Origin: SG8-40 sp035528435
GTDB taxonomy: Bacteria; Pseudomonadota; Gammaproteobacteria; Burkholderiales; Eutrophovitaceae
Reading direction: 5' to 3'
Assembly (NCBI GenBank): GCA_035528435.1
Contig: DATKYN010000064.1
Coordinates: 1 to 55,133 of the forward strand
DNA: 55,133 nucleotides
The position numbers and the translations under genes were made by a program. A model generated the notes under the pieces. It was not told the DNA's origin. It saw nothing but the letters and a program-made list of their open reading frames with translations, and made no database searches. Shown here one piece after another: positions 43,362 through 51,994 of this stretch. Numbering within the stretch: the first letter of the stretch is position 1; every line of letters begins with the position of its first letter.

Positions 43362-44115
43362 GCTTATCCCCTTTGGTCTCATCCGCGCCATCCGTGACAA
43401 GATCAACTATCTGCCCTGCCGGCTTTGGCTGACGCGCAGCAGCCCGCCAGCCAATGAAAATAACGATTAACGCACCCATCGCCGGTGCGAGCCAGGACAA
43501 CCAGTGCTGAACCGCCTCGAGCGACGGTTTGACAACCGGATCGGCAATTGCCATGGACAGGGAGATCCATCCCAGCAGTGCACCGCCACCAACAATGATC
43601 ATCGGGAAACGATCCATCAGGCGCAGTATCAGCTGGCTGGCCCACACCATCAAGGGGATCGACAAAGCCAGCCCGAACACCAGCAAGAACACACTGTCCC
43701 TCGCAGCAGCCGCCACCGCAATGACGTTATCGAGGCTCATCACCAGATCGGCAACGATGATGGTTCGGATGGCCGCAAAAAGGTTGCCCGCCGCCTTGAT
43801 CTCATGTCCGCCTTCCTCGGGCTGGGGCAGCACGAGTTTGACGCCGATCCACATCAAAAGAGCGCCGCCGACGAGTTTGACGTAGCTGAGTGAGAGTAAG
43901 GTAACCGCGAAAAACGTCAAAACTACCCGCAGCACTATAGCGCCGCCCACCCCCCAGAAAATACCAAGGCGGCGCTGTTCCGGAGGAAGGTTACGGCAGG
44001 CCAGCGCGATGACGACCGCATTATCACCGGACAAGAGAATGTCGATGACAATGATTTGAAGCACAGCCACCCAGAACTGGGGATTGAGCGGATCGAGTGA
44101 GAGTGTTGTATGCAA
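43354..44115 (-). CDS. TerC family integral membrane protein (YjbE-like)
   Basis: An inner-membrane protein with about seven hydrophobic spans. The two acidic metal-transport motifs are IDILLSGDNAVVIALA and VADLVMSLDNVIAVAAAA, as in TerC/YjbE proteins proposed to export Mn2+ or other metals for secreted enzymes. The start is uncertain: no ATG or GTG fits near the family start, and the best candidate is TTG 44115 (HTTLSLDPLNPQFWVAVLQ), giving 253 residues; no good ribosome site is visible. It lies 113 bp downstream of sucD, an arrangement known in betaproteobacteria, and overlaps usp. Confidence 0.88.
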   Translation of the reverse strand: MHTTLSLDPLNPQFWVAVLQIIVIDILLSGDNAVVIALACRNLPPEQRRLGIFWGVGGAIVLRVVLTFFAVTLLSLSYVKLVGGALLMWIGVKLVLPQPEEGGHEIKAAGNLFAAIRTIIVADLVMSLDNVIAVAAAARDSVFLLVFGLALSIPLMVWASQLILRLMDRFPMIIVGGGALLGWISLSMAIADPVVKPSLEAVQHWLSWLAPAMGALIVIFIGWRAAARQPKPAGQIVDLVTDGADETKGDKHA

Positions 44116-44227
44116 TTGAACAGCACGCCATTCACCTGCCCGGTTGCAGGCTTGCAAGGCGCACGGAATCGTTAACTGATCGTTTTCGATCGACCCTCGC
44201 TCAAGCAGCGTGGGCCATGTGTGAATC

Positions 44228-45112
44228 CTATTTGAGAGCTGACTTGAGCAACTTTCCCATCTGTGATGGATCGCGTGTGACACGAATACCGCAATCTTCC
44301 ATCACCGCAAGCTTCTCCTCAGCGGTCCCTTTCCCCCCGGAAATGATCGCGCCAGCATGCCCCATTCTCTTACCGGCAGGCGCTGTCACACCCGCAATGA
44401 AGCCGACAACCGGTTTGGTCATATTCGTCTTGGCCCACAGCGCCGCCGTCTCTTCATCGGTTCCGCCGATTTCACCAATCATCACCACTGCTTCCGTACC
44501 AGGGTCTTCGTTAAACAGCTTCAACACATCGATGTGTTTCAAACCGTTAACGGGATCGCCGCCGATACCGACTGCCGTGCTCTGCCCCAATCCGAGCTCA
44601 GTGAGTTGCGCGACTGCCTCGTACGTCAGCGTTCCGGAGCGCGAGACGACACCGATCGCACCCTTGCGGTGTATGTGCCCCGGCATGATGCCGATCTTGA
44701 GTTCATCCGGCGTAATCACGCCGGGGCAGTTTGGACCAAGCAGAACGGTCTTGCTGTTGTGCTTGCGCATCCTGTCGCGCACCTCGACCATGTCACGAAC
44801 AGGTATCCCTTCGGTAATGCAAATTGCGAGATCAAGCCCGGCTTCGGCCGCCTCCCAGATCGCAGCCGCAGCGCCAGCGGGCGGAACATATATCACCGAC
44901 ACGTTTGCGCCGGTTGCCTCCTTCGCTTCACCCACCGTTCCAAAGATTGGAATACCTTCAAAGTCCTGACCGGCTTTGCGCGGGTTAACGCCCGCGACGA
45001 AGCATTGCTCACCATTGGCATATTCGCGGCAGGCACGAGTGTGAAACTGCCCTGTCTTTCCGGTAATACCCTGGGTGATGACTCTGGTGTTCTTGTCGAT
45101 CAGGATAGACAT
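44228..45112 (-). CDS. sucD: Succinyl-CoA synthetase alpha subunit
   Basis: The alpha subunit of the TCA-cycle enzyme that makes ATP or GTP from succinyl-CoA. The 294-residue product has the CoA-binding Rossmann motif VITQGITGKTGQFHTRACREY and the phosphohistidine loop GKRMGHAGAIISGGKGTAEEK with the active-site His. Length matches E. coli SucD (289). Its ATG overlaps the sucC stop (ATGA/TGATG type), as expected for a stoichiometric complex. Confidence 0.98.
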   Translation of the reverse strand: MSILIDKNTRVITQGITGKTGQFHTRACREYANGEQCFVAGVNPRKAGQDFEGIPIFGTVGEAKEATGANVSVIYVPPAGAAAAIWEAAEAGLDLAICITEGIPVRDMVEVRDRMRKHNSKTVLLGPNCPGVITPDELKIGIMPGHIHRKGAIGVVSRSGTLTYEAVAQLTELGLGQSTAVGIGGDPVNGLKHIDVLKLFNEDPGTEAVVMIGEIGGTDEETAALWAKTNMTKPVVGFIAGVTAPAGKRMGHAGAIISGGKGTAEEKLAVMEDCGIRVTRDPSQMGKLLKSALK

Positions 45113-46281
45113 CAGTTAGCCCCTTTTGTCGCAGCCACAACGCGCTGCGCAGCTTCGCCCATGTTCTCTGCGGAGATAATAGGCAGGCCCGAATCTGCAA
45201 GTATCTGTCGCCCGATCTCTTCGTTGGTACCCTTCATCCTCACCACCAGCGGGACTCCGAGCTGCACTTGTTTGGCCGCCTCGACAACGCCCGCCGCGAT
45301 CACATCGCATCGCATGATGCCACCAAAGATGTTGACCAGTATGGCTTTAAGCCCCGGATTGCGCAGCATCAGCTTGAATGCCTCGGTCACTTTTTCAGTC
45401 GTTGCACCGCCCCCGACATCGAGGAAGTTTGCCGGTTCGCCGCCGAACAGCTTGATCGTATCCATTGTCGCCATCGCCAATCCGGCCCCGTTAACCAGGC
45501 AGCCAATATTGCCGTCCAGAGAAATGTAGGACAGGTCATGTTTGGATGCTTCGACCTCGATCGGATCTTCTTCGTCAAAGTCGCGCATATCGACAATTTC
45601 GGGGTGCCGGAACAAGGCGCTCTCATCGAAATTCATCTTCGCGTCCAGCGCGACAACGTTACCGTCGGCAGTCAGAATCAACGGATTTATCTCGGCAAGC
45701 GATGCGTCAGTCTCGACGAAAGCCCGGTAAAGTGACTGCAGTTGCGCCACACTTTGTGCCTGGGACGAGCGGGGAATCCCGATCTGTTCCGACAATGCCG
45801 CCGCTTCTGCGTCAGTCAGTCCGGAATCGGGATCAACAAACACTTTGTGGATCTGTTCCGGGGTATTCGCAGCAACCTCTTCGATGTCCATACCCCCCTC
45901 GGAAGAAGCCATGACACAAACTCGTTGCGTAGCGCGATCAACGACAATTCCAACGTACAACTCCTTGTCGATAGCCGCGCCTTCCTCTATCAGCAGGCGC
46001 TTTACCTTCTGGCCTTCCGGTCCCGTCTGATGCGTCTTGAGTTGCATACCCAGTATTTGCGAAGACCATTTACGCACCTCATCGACCGACTTTGCGACTT
46101 TGACACCACCGCCCTTACCACGGCCGCCAGCATGTATCTGTGCCTTTACTACCCACACCGAACCGCCCAGGTCACCAGCCGCTTTCACTGCGTCCTCGAC
46201 CGAAAAACACGGAACGCCGCGCGGCGTGATTACACCGTATCCGCGCAACAGTTCCTTTGCCTGATATTCGTGAATTTTCAT
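45112..46281 (-). CDS. sucC: Succinyl-CoA synthetase beta subunit
   Basis: The ATP-grasp subunit that binds nucleotide and contacts the alpha subunit. MKIHEYQAKELLRGYGV is the universal start, followed by VVKAQIHAGGRGKGGGVK and the C-terminal flavodoxin-like half with NIFGGIMRCDVIAAGVV. 389 residues, normal length. First gene of sucC-sucD, 33 bp after a small gene for a periplasmic coiled-coil protein. Confidence 0.98.
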   Translation of the reverse strand: MKIHEYQAKELLRGYGVITPRGVPCFSVEDAVKAAGDLGGSVWVVKAQIHAGGRGKGGGVKVAKSVDEVRKWSSQILGMQLKTHQTGPEGQKVKRLLIEEGAAIDKELYVGIVVDRATQRVCVMASSEGGMDIEEVAANTPEQIHKVFVDPDSGLTDAEAAALSEQIGIPRSSQAQSVAQLQSLYRAFVETDASLAEINPLILTADGNVVALDAKMNFDESALFRHPEIVDMRDFDEEDPIEVEASKHDLSYISLDGNIGCLVNGAGLAMATMDTIKLFGGEPANFLDVGGGATTEKVTEAFKLMLRNPGLKAILVNIFGGIMRCDVIAAGVVEAAKQVQLGVPLVVRMKGTNEEIGRQILADSGLPIISAENMGEAAQRVVAATKGAN

Positions 46282-46314
46282 TTTTTTGGATAAACCTGTA
46301 CGTGAAATACGCCG

Positions 46315-46701
46315 TCAGCGGGCGGTGGCCGGATTGTCGCGATTCTGATGTATTCTCTTCAGCCGCTCCGACTCCTCCGACCATCTCTGACGGGCTAGAG
46401 AAAATTTCTCTTCAGCACTTTGCCGCGCCTGGGTAGCGTTCTCGGCATTTTGTTGTGCTTGTTCGATGCGCTTTTTCAAGTCATCGAGTTCGCGTAACGC
46501 AGACTCTTCTCGGGCCTCTGCATCCTTGAGTTCCCGGCGCATCGATTCCATTTGGCGGCGCGCATAAGCCGTTCTGGTTTGCGCGTGCTCGAAAGTCATC
46601 TCCCCGTCCTGAGCAAGCGAGGGGCGAGGCGCCAATGAGAAGCTTCCGAGCAGGAACAGTGCCGCGAAGATCTGGAGTAAACAAAGCCGATGTCTAAACA
46701 T
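46315..46701 (-). CDS. Hypothetical secreted coiled-coil protein
   Basis: A 128-residue protein with a cleavable signal peptide (LCLLQIFAALFLLGSFSLAPRPSLA, cleavage near SLAQDG). A single long charged helix follows (residues about 45-115), rich in Glu, Lys, Arg, Gln and Ala with heptad-like hydrophobic spacing. I recognise no family. It should be periplasmic. It lies 33 bp upstream of sucC on the same strand and directly after tRNA-Thr, so it may be cotranscribed with sucCD although no functional link is apparent. Confidence 0.75.
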   Translation of the reverse strand: MFRHRLCLLQIFAALFLLGSFSLAPRPSLAQDGEMTFEHAQTRTAYARRQMESMRRELKDAEAREESALRELDDLKKRIEQAQQNAENATQARQSAEEKFSLARQRWSEESERLKRIHQNRDNPATAR

Positions 46702-46727
46702 GGAGATCCGTTACCCTGACTTGAGGT

Positions 46728-46803
<76 letters not shown>

Positions 46804-46844
46804 CTGGCCGGAATTATAGGGTCAGCGCACTGCCCTGCGAAACC

Positions 46845-47276
46845 CTACTTAACAATCTGAAGCCTGGCGCGTCGGCGTGACGAATCGGGTGGGGTCCTGT
46901 CTGTCTCGCCTTCCGGTGGCGGCGCCTGCTTGTCATTGGTGCCGGAATTCGCTTCATCCGGCTGTGCGATCTGAAATGCCAGTCCCTGCCCTGACTCCTT
47001 GGCAAAAATGCCCTTGACCGCGCTGACTGGAACCGAGACTTCCTGAGACACACCACCAAACCGCGCGGAAAAGCGAATCACATCGTTATCGATCTTGAGA
47101 TTGCGTGTCGCATCAGGGCTGATATTCAATACGATCTCGCCATCTTTGACGAACTCCATAGGCACGTGAGTGTCAGCATTCACCATCACCGCCACATACG
47201 GACTTTGCCCACCATCGCAGCACCATTCGTAAATTGCACGAATGAGATAAGGCGTGGTCGACAGGTTTTCCGTCAC
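46845..47276 (-). CDS. sspB: ClpXP protease specificity-enhancing factor
   Basis: An adaptor that delivers ssrA-tagged and other proteins to ClpXP. The 143-residue product begins TENLSTTPYLIRAIYEWCCDGGQSPYVAVMV, the SspB substrate-binding fold, and continues IVLNISPDATRNLKIDNDVIRFSARFGG. A variable Pro/Glu-rich linker precedes the basic C-terminal peptide RRRARLQIVK, which docks to ClpX. It starts at GTG overlapping the sspA stop (GTGA). Last gene of petABC-sspA-sspB. Confidence 0.95.
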   Translation of the reverse strand: MTENLSTTPYLIRAIYEWCCDGGQSPYVAVMVNADTHVPMEFVKDGEIVLNISPDATRNLKIDNDVIRFSARFGGVSQEVSVPVSAVKGIFAKESGQGLAFQIAQPDEANSGTNDKQAPPPEGETDRTPPDSSRRRARLQIVK

Positions 47277-47872
47277 TTGCGCATCACTTTCTCGGATGGC
47301 GTAAGCGCTTCGATATACGCTGGTCTGCTGAACAACCGCTCTGCATATTTCATCAGCGGCGCGAGTTGCTTGGGCAACTGGATACCGTAATAGTCAAGCC
47401 GCCACAATAAAGGCGCGATGGCAACGTCAAGCATTGAAAACTCGTCACCAAGCATGTATTTCTGTTTGACGAACACAGGGGCCATCTGGGTAAGGTTGTC
47501 GCGGATCGCGATTCGCGCCTTGTCCGCCTGCTTCTGTGTGCCGCCTTCAATCGCATCGATGTTGGAGAACAATTCGTTCTCGAAGCGAAACAGGAACAAT
47601 CTGGCCCGCGCGCGCATCACCGGATCGGCGGGCATCAACTGAGGATGCGGAAACCGGTCGTCAATGTATTCGTTGATGATATTGGACTCGTAAAGAATGA
47701 GGTCCCGCTCCACCAGAACCGGAGTCCGGTTGTAAGGATTCATCACCGCCAGATCTTCCGGCTTGTTGTACAGATCGACATCAATGATCTGAAAATCCAT
47801 GCCTTTTTCGTATAGAACGATCCGGCAGCGTTGGCTAAATGGGCACGTAGTCCCTGAGTAGAGTGTCATCAT
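47273..47872 (-). CDS. sspA: Stringent starvation protein A (GST fold)
   Basis: An RNA-polymerase-associated regulator with a GST fold. The 199-residue product starts MTLYSGTTCPFSQRCRIVLYEKGMDFQIIDVD and has NPYNRTPVLVERDLILYESNIINEYIDDRFPHPQLMP, diagnostic of SspA. Two adjacent ATGs (47872, 47869) are possible starts. It follows the cytochrome c1 gene by 18 bp, the usual arrangement in beta- and gammaproteobacteria. Confidence 0.95.
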   Translation of the reverse strand: MMTLYSGTTCPFSQRCRIVLYEKGMDFQIIDVDLYNKPEDLAVMNPYNRTPVLVERDLILYESNIINEYIDDRFPHPQLMPADPVMRARARLFLFRFENELFSNIDAIEGGTQKQADKARIAIRDNLTQMAPVFVKQKYMLGDEFSMLDVAIAPLLWRLDYYGIQLPKQLAPLMKYAERLFSRPAYIEALTPSEKVMRK

Positions 47873-47890
47873 GGCAGCTTGTCCGTTTTT

Positions 47891-48613
47891 CTAGTGCACG
47901 TCTTTCCAGAATTCGCGCTTTAGCAGCCATGTCAGAGCCGCCATTAATCCAAGGAACATCAGAACAATGATTCCGAGTTGCTCACGTTTAACGCTGGCAG
48001 GCTCGGCCATGTACTCGAGATAATTCACCAGGTCCCTGATCGTGCCGTTGTAAGCCTGTTCGCTCATCGTTCCAGGGGTTTCGAGGACCAGCTTGTTGTG
48101 TGCCTCACCATGATCGCCCGCAGCCGCGGTATGCAAGCGCTGAACACCCTGCAACTGCCACAACACGTGCGGCATCGCGGCGTTGGGGAACACCACATTG
48201 TTCCAGCCGGTGGCGACCGATTCATCTCGGTAGAAACCCCGGAGATAGGTATACAGCCAGTCTGCCCCTCGCGATCTGGCAATGACCGACAAGTCCGGCG
48301 GCGCGACACCGAACCAGGCCTTTCCGTCTTCCTCACGCATCGCGATCGTCATCGTATCGCCGATCTTCGCACCAGTGAAAATCAGATTGTCCTCGACCTG
48401 CTGCTCGGTCAGCCCCAGATCCAGCAGCTTGTTGTAACGCATGTACGAAGCCGAATGACAGCCAAGACAATGATTCACAAACACCTGGGCACCACGCTGA
48501 ATTGAAACAGCGTCGCGCAAGTCAACATTGGCGCGATCCAGTTTGACTTCACCCCCTGCGGCGGAAGCAATCGCAGGAAGCAGCAAGCACGCTACAAGTA
48601 GTACGACTCTCAC
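47891..48613 (-). CDS. petC: Ubiquinol-cytochrome c reductase, cytochrome c1
   Basis: The c-type cytochrome of the bc1 complex that passes electrons from the Rieske protein to cytochrome c. The 240-residue product has a signal peptide (RVVLLVACLLLPAIASA), heme motif NHCLGCHSASYMRYNKLLD, FPNAAMPHVLWQLQG and a C-terminal anchor (QLGIIVLMFLGLMAALTWLLKREFWKDVH). Start GTG 48613 overlaps the cytochrome b stop (GTGA). Third gene of petABC. Confidence 0.96.
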   Translation of the reverse strand: MRVVLLVACLLLPAIASAAGGEVKLDRANVDLRDAVSIQRGAQVFVNHCLGCHSASYMRYNKLLDLGLTEQQVEDNLIFTGAKIGDTMTIAMREEDGKAWFGVAPPDLSVIARSRGADWLYTYLRGFYRDESVATGWNNVVFPNAAMPHVLWQLQGVQRLHTAAAGDHGEAHNKLVLETPGTMSEQAYNGTIRDLVNYLEYMAEPASVKREQLGIIVLMFLGLMAALTWLLKREFWKDVH

Positions 48614-49881
48614 GACGTCACCCTTTCCGGCTCCGGACTGGTCCTGTCGATCCTCGTGTACCAGGGCATCAGGACAAAAAACAGGAAATAAACGACAGTG
48701 CCGATGCGGGCAACCACAGTGGCACGATCTGCATTGCCCAGCCATGGGCCAAACTGGCCCCAGACGTTGGTCGGCTCAGTGCCGAGGTAGCCAAGCAGGA
48801 TGAACACCACTACGAATAATGTCAGCGCTGACTTGTAAACAGCACCGCGATAGCGAATCGACTTCACCGGGCTACGATCCAGCCATGGCAGGAGAAACAT
48901 GATGATGACCGAGGCACCCATTGCCAGCACACCTGGAAACTGGGATCCAAACATCGGCGGCACCGCGCGCAGGATTGAATAAAACGGCGTGAAGTACCAC
49001 ACCGGTGCGATATGCGCTGGCGTCTTCAGCGGATCGGCCGGGACGAAATTGTTGTGCTCAAGGAAATAACCACCCATTTCAGGGGCGAAGAACACAATTG
49101 CCGTGAACACCGCAAGGAATACCGTCACACCAAACATGTCCTTGACAGTGTAATACGGATGAAAAGGAATACCGTCGAGAGGAATCCCGGTTTTCGGGTC
49201 TTTCTTTTTCTTGATTTCGATGCCGTCAGGATTATTCGAACCGACTTCATGCAAGGCCACCAGGTGTGCGGCAACCAGGCCAAGGAGCGCGAGCGGTACG
49301 GCAATCACATGAAAAGCGAAAAACCGGTTCAGTGTCGCATCGGATACAACATAGTCACCACGGATCCAGATCGCCAAATCGGGGCCGACAAACGGTACGG
49401 CAGCAAACAGATTGACGATCACCTGCGCGCCCCAGTAGGACATTTGCCCCCACGGAAGCAGATAACCGAAAAACGCCTCGGCCATCAGGCACATGTAGAT
49501 CAACATACCGACAATCCACAATAATTCCCGCGGCTTTCGGTAGGAACCATAAAGCAGGGCACGGAACATGTGCAGGTAAACCACCAGAAAGAACATGGAA
49601 GCCCCGGTGGAGTGTATATAGCGAATCAACCACCCCCAGGAAACATCCCGCATGATGTACTCGACCGATGCAAACGCTTGCTCCGCATCGGGCTTGTAGT
49701 GCATGGTGAGGAAAATCCCTGACACAATCTGGATAACCAGCACAAGCAGCGACAAAGCGCCGAAGAAATACCAGAAGTTGAAGTTTTTTGGTGCGTAGTA
49801 TTCCGAAAGGTGTTGCTTCCACGTCGACGTCAGCGGGAACCGCTCATCGACCCAGCCCAACAAAGAATTCAACAAGCCCAT
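48610..49881 (-). CDS. petB: Ubiquinol-cytochrome c reductase, cytochrome b
   Basis: The membrane-embedded diheme subunit with the Qo and Qi sites. The 423-residue product begins GLLNSLLGWVDERFPLTSTWKQHLSEYYAPKNFNFWYFFG; HSTGASMFFLVVYLHMFRALLYGSYR and FFAFHVIAVPLALLGLVAAHLVALHEVG hold the heme-ligating His residues, and the PEW-type Qo motif reads APVWYFTPFYSILRA. ATG 49881 has AGGAG 8 nt upstream and lies 4 bp after the Rieske stop. Confidence 0.97.
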   Translation of the reverse strand: MGLLNSLLGWVDERFPLTSTWKQHLSEYYAPKNFNFWYFFGALSLLVLVIQIVSGIFLTMHYKPDAEQAFASVEYIMRDVSWGWLIRYIHSTGASMFFLVVYLHMFRALLYGSYRKPRELLWIVGMLIYMCLMAEAFFGYLLPWGQMSYWGAQVIVNLFAAVPFVGPDLAIWIRGDYVVSDATLNRFFAFHVIAVPLALLGLVAAHLVALHEVGSNNPDGIEIKKKKDPKTGIPLDGIPFHPYYTVKDMFGVTVFLAVFTAIVFFAPEMGGYFLEHNNFVPADPLKTPAHIAPVWYFTPFYSILRAVPPMFGSQFPGVLAMGASVIIMFLLPWLDRSPVKSIRYRGAVYKSALTLFVVVFILLGYLGTEPTNVWGQFGPWLGNADRATVVARIGTVVYFLFFVLMPWYTRIDRTSPEPERVTS

Positions 49882-49885
49882 CTGG

Positions 49886-50539
49886 TCAACTCCTCTTGCT
49901 GTCTTCGCCGACCAGCAATCGCGTGTCCGACAAATAAGTGTGTGGCGGGACCTCCAGATTGGACGGCGCCGGCGCCCCCTTGTAGACGCGTCCGGCCAGG
50001 TCAAACTTCGATCCGTGACACGGGCAGAAGAACCCGCCACTCCAGCCGGCCCCCAACCCACTCGCTTCTCCAACCTCGAGCTTCGGCGACGGCGAGCATC
50101 CCAAGTGTGTACAAATCCCCACCAGAACCAGGTAGTCGGGCTTGATCGACCGCAATTCGTTTCTGGCGTAATCCGGCTGCATTGGCTGCCTCGAATCGGG
50201 GTCGGCGACAAGCTTGTCTGTTTCGGGCACCCTCTCGATCATCCCGTCAGTGCGGCGAAGAATCCAGACCGGCTTGCCACGCCATTCTTCTGTAATCATC
50301 ATCCCCGGTTCGAGCTTGCCGAGATCGATCTCGACCGGCGCACCAGCGGCGCGCGCGCGCGCACTCGGGAACATGCTCATAACAAACGGAGCCGCAACGC
50401 CAATACCGGCCACCGCTCCGGCTGCGCCCGTCCACGCAATCAGCGTTCTGCGCTTGCCCTTATCAATCGAGTCCGCGCCGGCTTCGGCCGCGCCTTGTCC
50501 CGGTTGAACATCACCGGGTCGGTCTTTATTGTCTGCCAT
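49886..50539 (-). CDS. petA: Ubiquinol-cytochrome c reductase, Rieske iron-sulfur subunit
   Basis: The [2Fe-2S] protein of the bc1 complex. Cluster ligands are in GICTHLGCSPSP and GGFFCPCHGSKFDLAGRVYKGAPAP; the N-terminus DKGKRRTLIAWTGAAGAVAGIGVAAPFVMSM is the Tat-type membrane anchor (RR pair). 217 residues, with a disordered N-terminal extension of about 28 residues (GDVQPGQGAAEAGADS). First gene of petABC-sspA-sspB. An AAGCT/AGCTT inverted repeat and a GGGGG-GCAA-CCCCC hairpin lie 60-100 bp upstream. Confidence 0.96.
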   Translation of the reverse strand: MADNKDRPGDVQPGQGAAEAGADSIDKGKRRTLIAWTGAAGAVAGIGVAAPFVMSMFPSARARAAGAPVEIDLGKLEPGMMITEEWRGKPVWILRRTDGMIERVPETDKLVADPDSRQPMQPDYARNELRSIKPDYLVLVGICTHLGCSPSPKLEVGEASGLGAGWSGGFFCPCHGSKFDLAGRVYKGAPAPSNLEVPPHTYLSDTRLLVGEDSKRS

Positions 50540-50895
50540 GTGGGTCGCCAGTCGTTCAGAAATATCTGCTGTCTGAAAAACCGGTTATTCTACCCTATTG
50601 AAGCTGTAAAAGCATAGCTTTTGGGGGGCAACCCCCTGTAATATATGGATAATTGTCACCGCCACAAAACGTCAGGTCTATCGAGCCGAAGCGCCTGCAA
50701 TTTCGGCATCGGGCACCTGTCCTACCTCGCTCGCTGGCGCAGTCGGCCAGCAAGAGGCCGTTGCTGTCCAGGGGAGCGGGAAATGACGCCCGTTCGTTTG
50801 CCGAGCATGCGTCAGACCTGCAACGAATTCGGCGCGGCGCAACCGTTTGAATTCACATTGGCTCGATACCACGTTCTCCCGAAAAAGACATAACG
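50540..50895. other. Intergenic region between petA and the osmC-like gene
   Basis: These 356 bp separate diverging genes. Near petA they hold the inverted repeat AAGCT (50601-50605)/AGCTT (50616-50620) and a 5-bp GC stem with a GCAA loop (50623-50636). A minus-strand TAGAAT (50588-50593) is a possible -10 of petA. The part from 50645 to 50893 has a plus-strand open frame of 82 codons without family resemblance, which I do not accept as a gene. Confidence 0.5.
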
Positions 50896-51333
50896 ATGAA
50901 AGCCACAGTTAAATGGATCGACAATGCCGCATTCGTCGGCGAAAGCGAAAGCGGCCACGCGTTCGTCATGGATGGAGCCCTCGAGGGTGGCGGGCGCAAC
51001 CTCGGGCCGCGCCCGATGGAGGTGGTCCTGTTGGGCACCGGGGGTTGCAGTGCTTATGACGTTGTCACCATTCTGAAGAAAGCGCGTCAGCGGGTGAGCG
51101 ACTGCCGGGTCGAAATCGATGCCGAACGCGCTGAAAAAGAGCCAAGGGTATTTACACGCATCCACATGCACTTCGTGATCAAGGGTTCCAGCGTCAATCC
51201 GGTGCACGCGAAAAGGGCGGTTGAGTTATCAGCGGAGAAGTATTGCTCTGCGTCGATCATGCTCGGGAAAACAGCGGAAATTACTCACGACTTCGAGATT
51301 GTGGAGGACCCGCTCCTGACCACGACCGACTAG
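50896..51333 (+). CDS. OsmC family protein (YhfA-like)
   Basis: A 145-residue OsmC/Ohr-fold protein. The two conserved cysteines of the family are present in LLGTGGCSAYDVVTILKKARQ and SAEKYCSASIMLGKTAEITHDFEI, consistent with thiol-based peroxide reduction. The N-terminus KATVKWIDNAAFVGESESGHAFVMDG matches the YhfA branch. Normal length. It converges on coq7 with an 18-bp gap. Confidence 0.92.
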   Translation: MKATVKWIDNAAFVGESESGHAFVMDGALEGGGRNLGPRPMEVVLLGTGGCSAYDVVTILKKARQRVSDCRVEIDAERAEKEPRVFTRIHMHFVIKGSSVNPVHAKRAVELSAEKYCSASIMLGKTAEITHDFEIVEDPLLTTTD

Positions 51334-51351
51334 CCTGCCGGCGTTATTACG

Positions 51352-51990
51352 TTAGATACGGTATGTTGAAAACGTCATGACTCGCGCCGCCAGCTTCATG
51401 ACTTTCCTGATCGGGCCCGGCAGCTCTGCGGCGCCATGAACCGTTGCGCTCGATGCGTGTCGGGCTTCGTCCTGCTTCATCATCTCGACAACAGCCCGGC
51501 TTTTCTGGTCGGACTCCGGCAAGCTGTCCAGATGACCATCGAGGTGTGCCTCGACCTGTCGCTCTGTTTCCGCCAGAAACCCCAGGTTCCAACGGTCTCC
51601 CAAAGCGCCTGACAAGGCACCTACAACAAATGCGCTCGCATAAAACGCCGGATTGAGAACACTCAGGCGCCCGCCCAGGCTCTCTACGCGCTCAGCCGTC
51701 CAGGCAAGGTGGTCAGTTTCTTCTTCTGCGGCCTGTTGCAGAACTGTTTTAGTCTCTGTATCTCGCGCCGTCAGCGCCTGCCCGGCGTACAGGGCCTGGG
51801 CGCAAACTTCACCAGTGTGGTTAACACGCATGAGCGCCGCGGCATGACGACGCGCGGCTTGCGGCAGATCCGCTTCTCCGATCGCATCGCCCGGCATGGC
51901 GCGAGTAGAGCGAGTGGCGCCAGCGAGCGTCCTGAGCGCTCGGTCAAACTCCACAATGGCGCAGTCCAGGCCGTCAGGTGTGCGGCGCAC
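51352..51990 (-). CDS. coq7: Ubiquinone biosynthesis hydroxylase Coq7 (DMQ monooxygenase)
   Basis: A diiron enzyme that hydroxylates 2-polyprenyl-3-methyl-6-methoxy-1,4-benzoquinol, the penultimate step of ubiquinone synthesis. Ligand motifs are visible: LMRVNHTGEVCAQALYAGQ, AAEEETDHLAWTAERV and MMKQDEARHASSA. 212 residues from GTG 51990, which lies 4 bp after the tusA stop; a later in-frame GTG is possible. It replaces the flavin enzyme UbiF found in E. coli. Confidence 0.95.
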   Translation of the reverse strand: MRRTPDGLDCAIVEFDRALRTLAGATRSTRAMPGDAIGEADLPQAARRHAAALMRVNHTGEVCAQALYAGQALTARDTETKTVLQQAAEEETDHLAWTAERVESLGGRLSVLNPAFYASAFVVGALSGALGDRWNLGFLAETERQVEAHLDGHLDSLPESDQKSRAVVEMMKQDEARHASSATVHGAAELPGPIRKVMKLAARVMTFSTYRI

Positions 51991-51994
51991 GGTG

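Noticed and set aside
49882..50211. A 110-codon N-terminal extension of cytochrome b
   Set aside because: It overlaps the Rieske gene in another frame; ATG 49881 has a good ribosome site and the family start.
50645..50893. An 82-codon plus-strand ORF between petA and the osmC-like gene
   Set aside because: No family resemblance, irregular composition and no ribosome site; it ends just before osmC by chance of frame.
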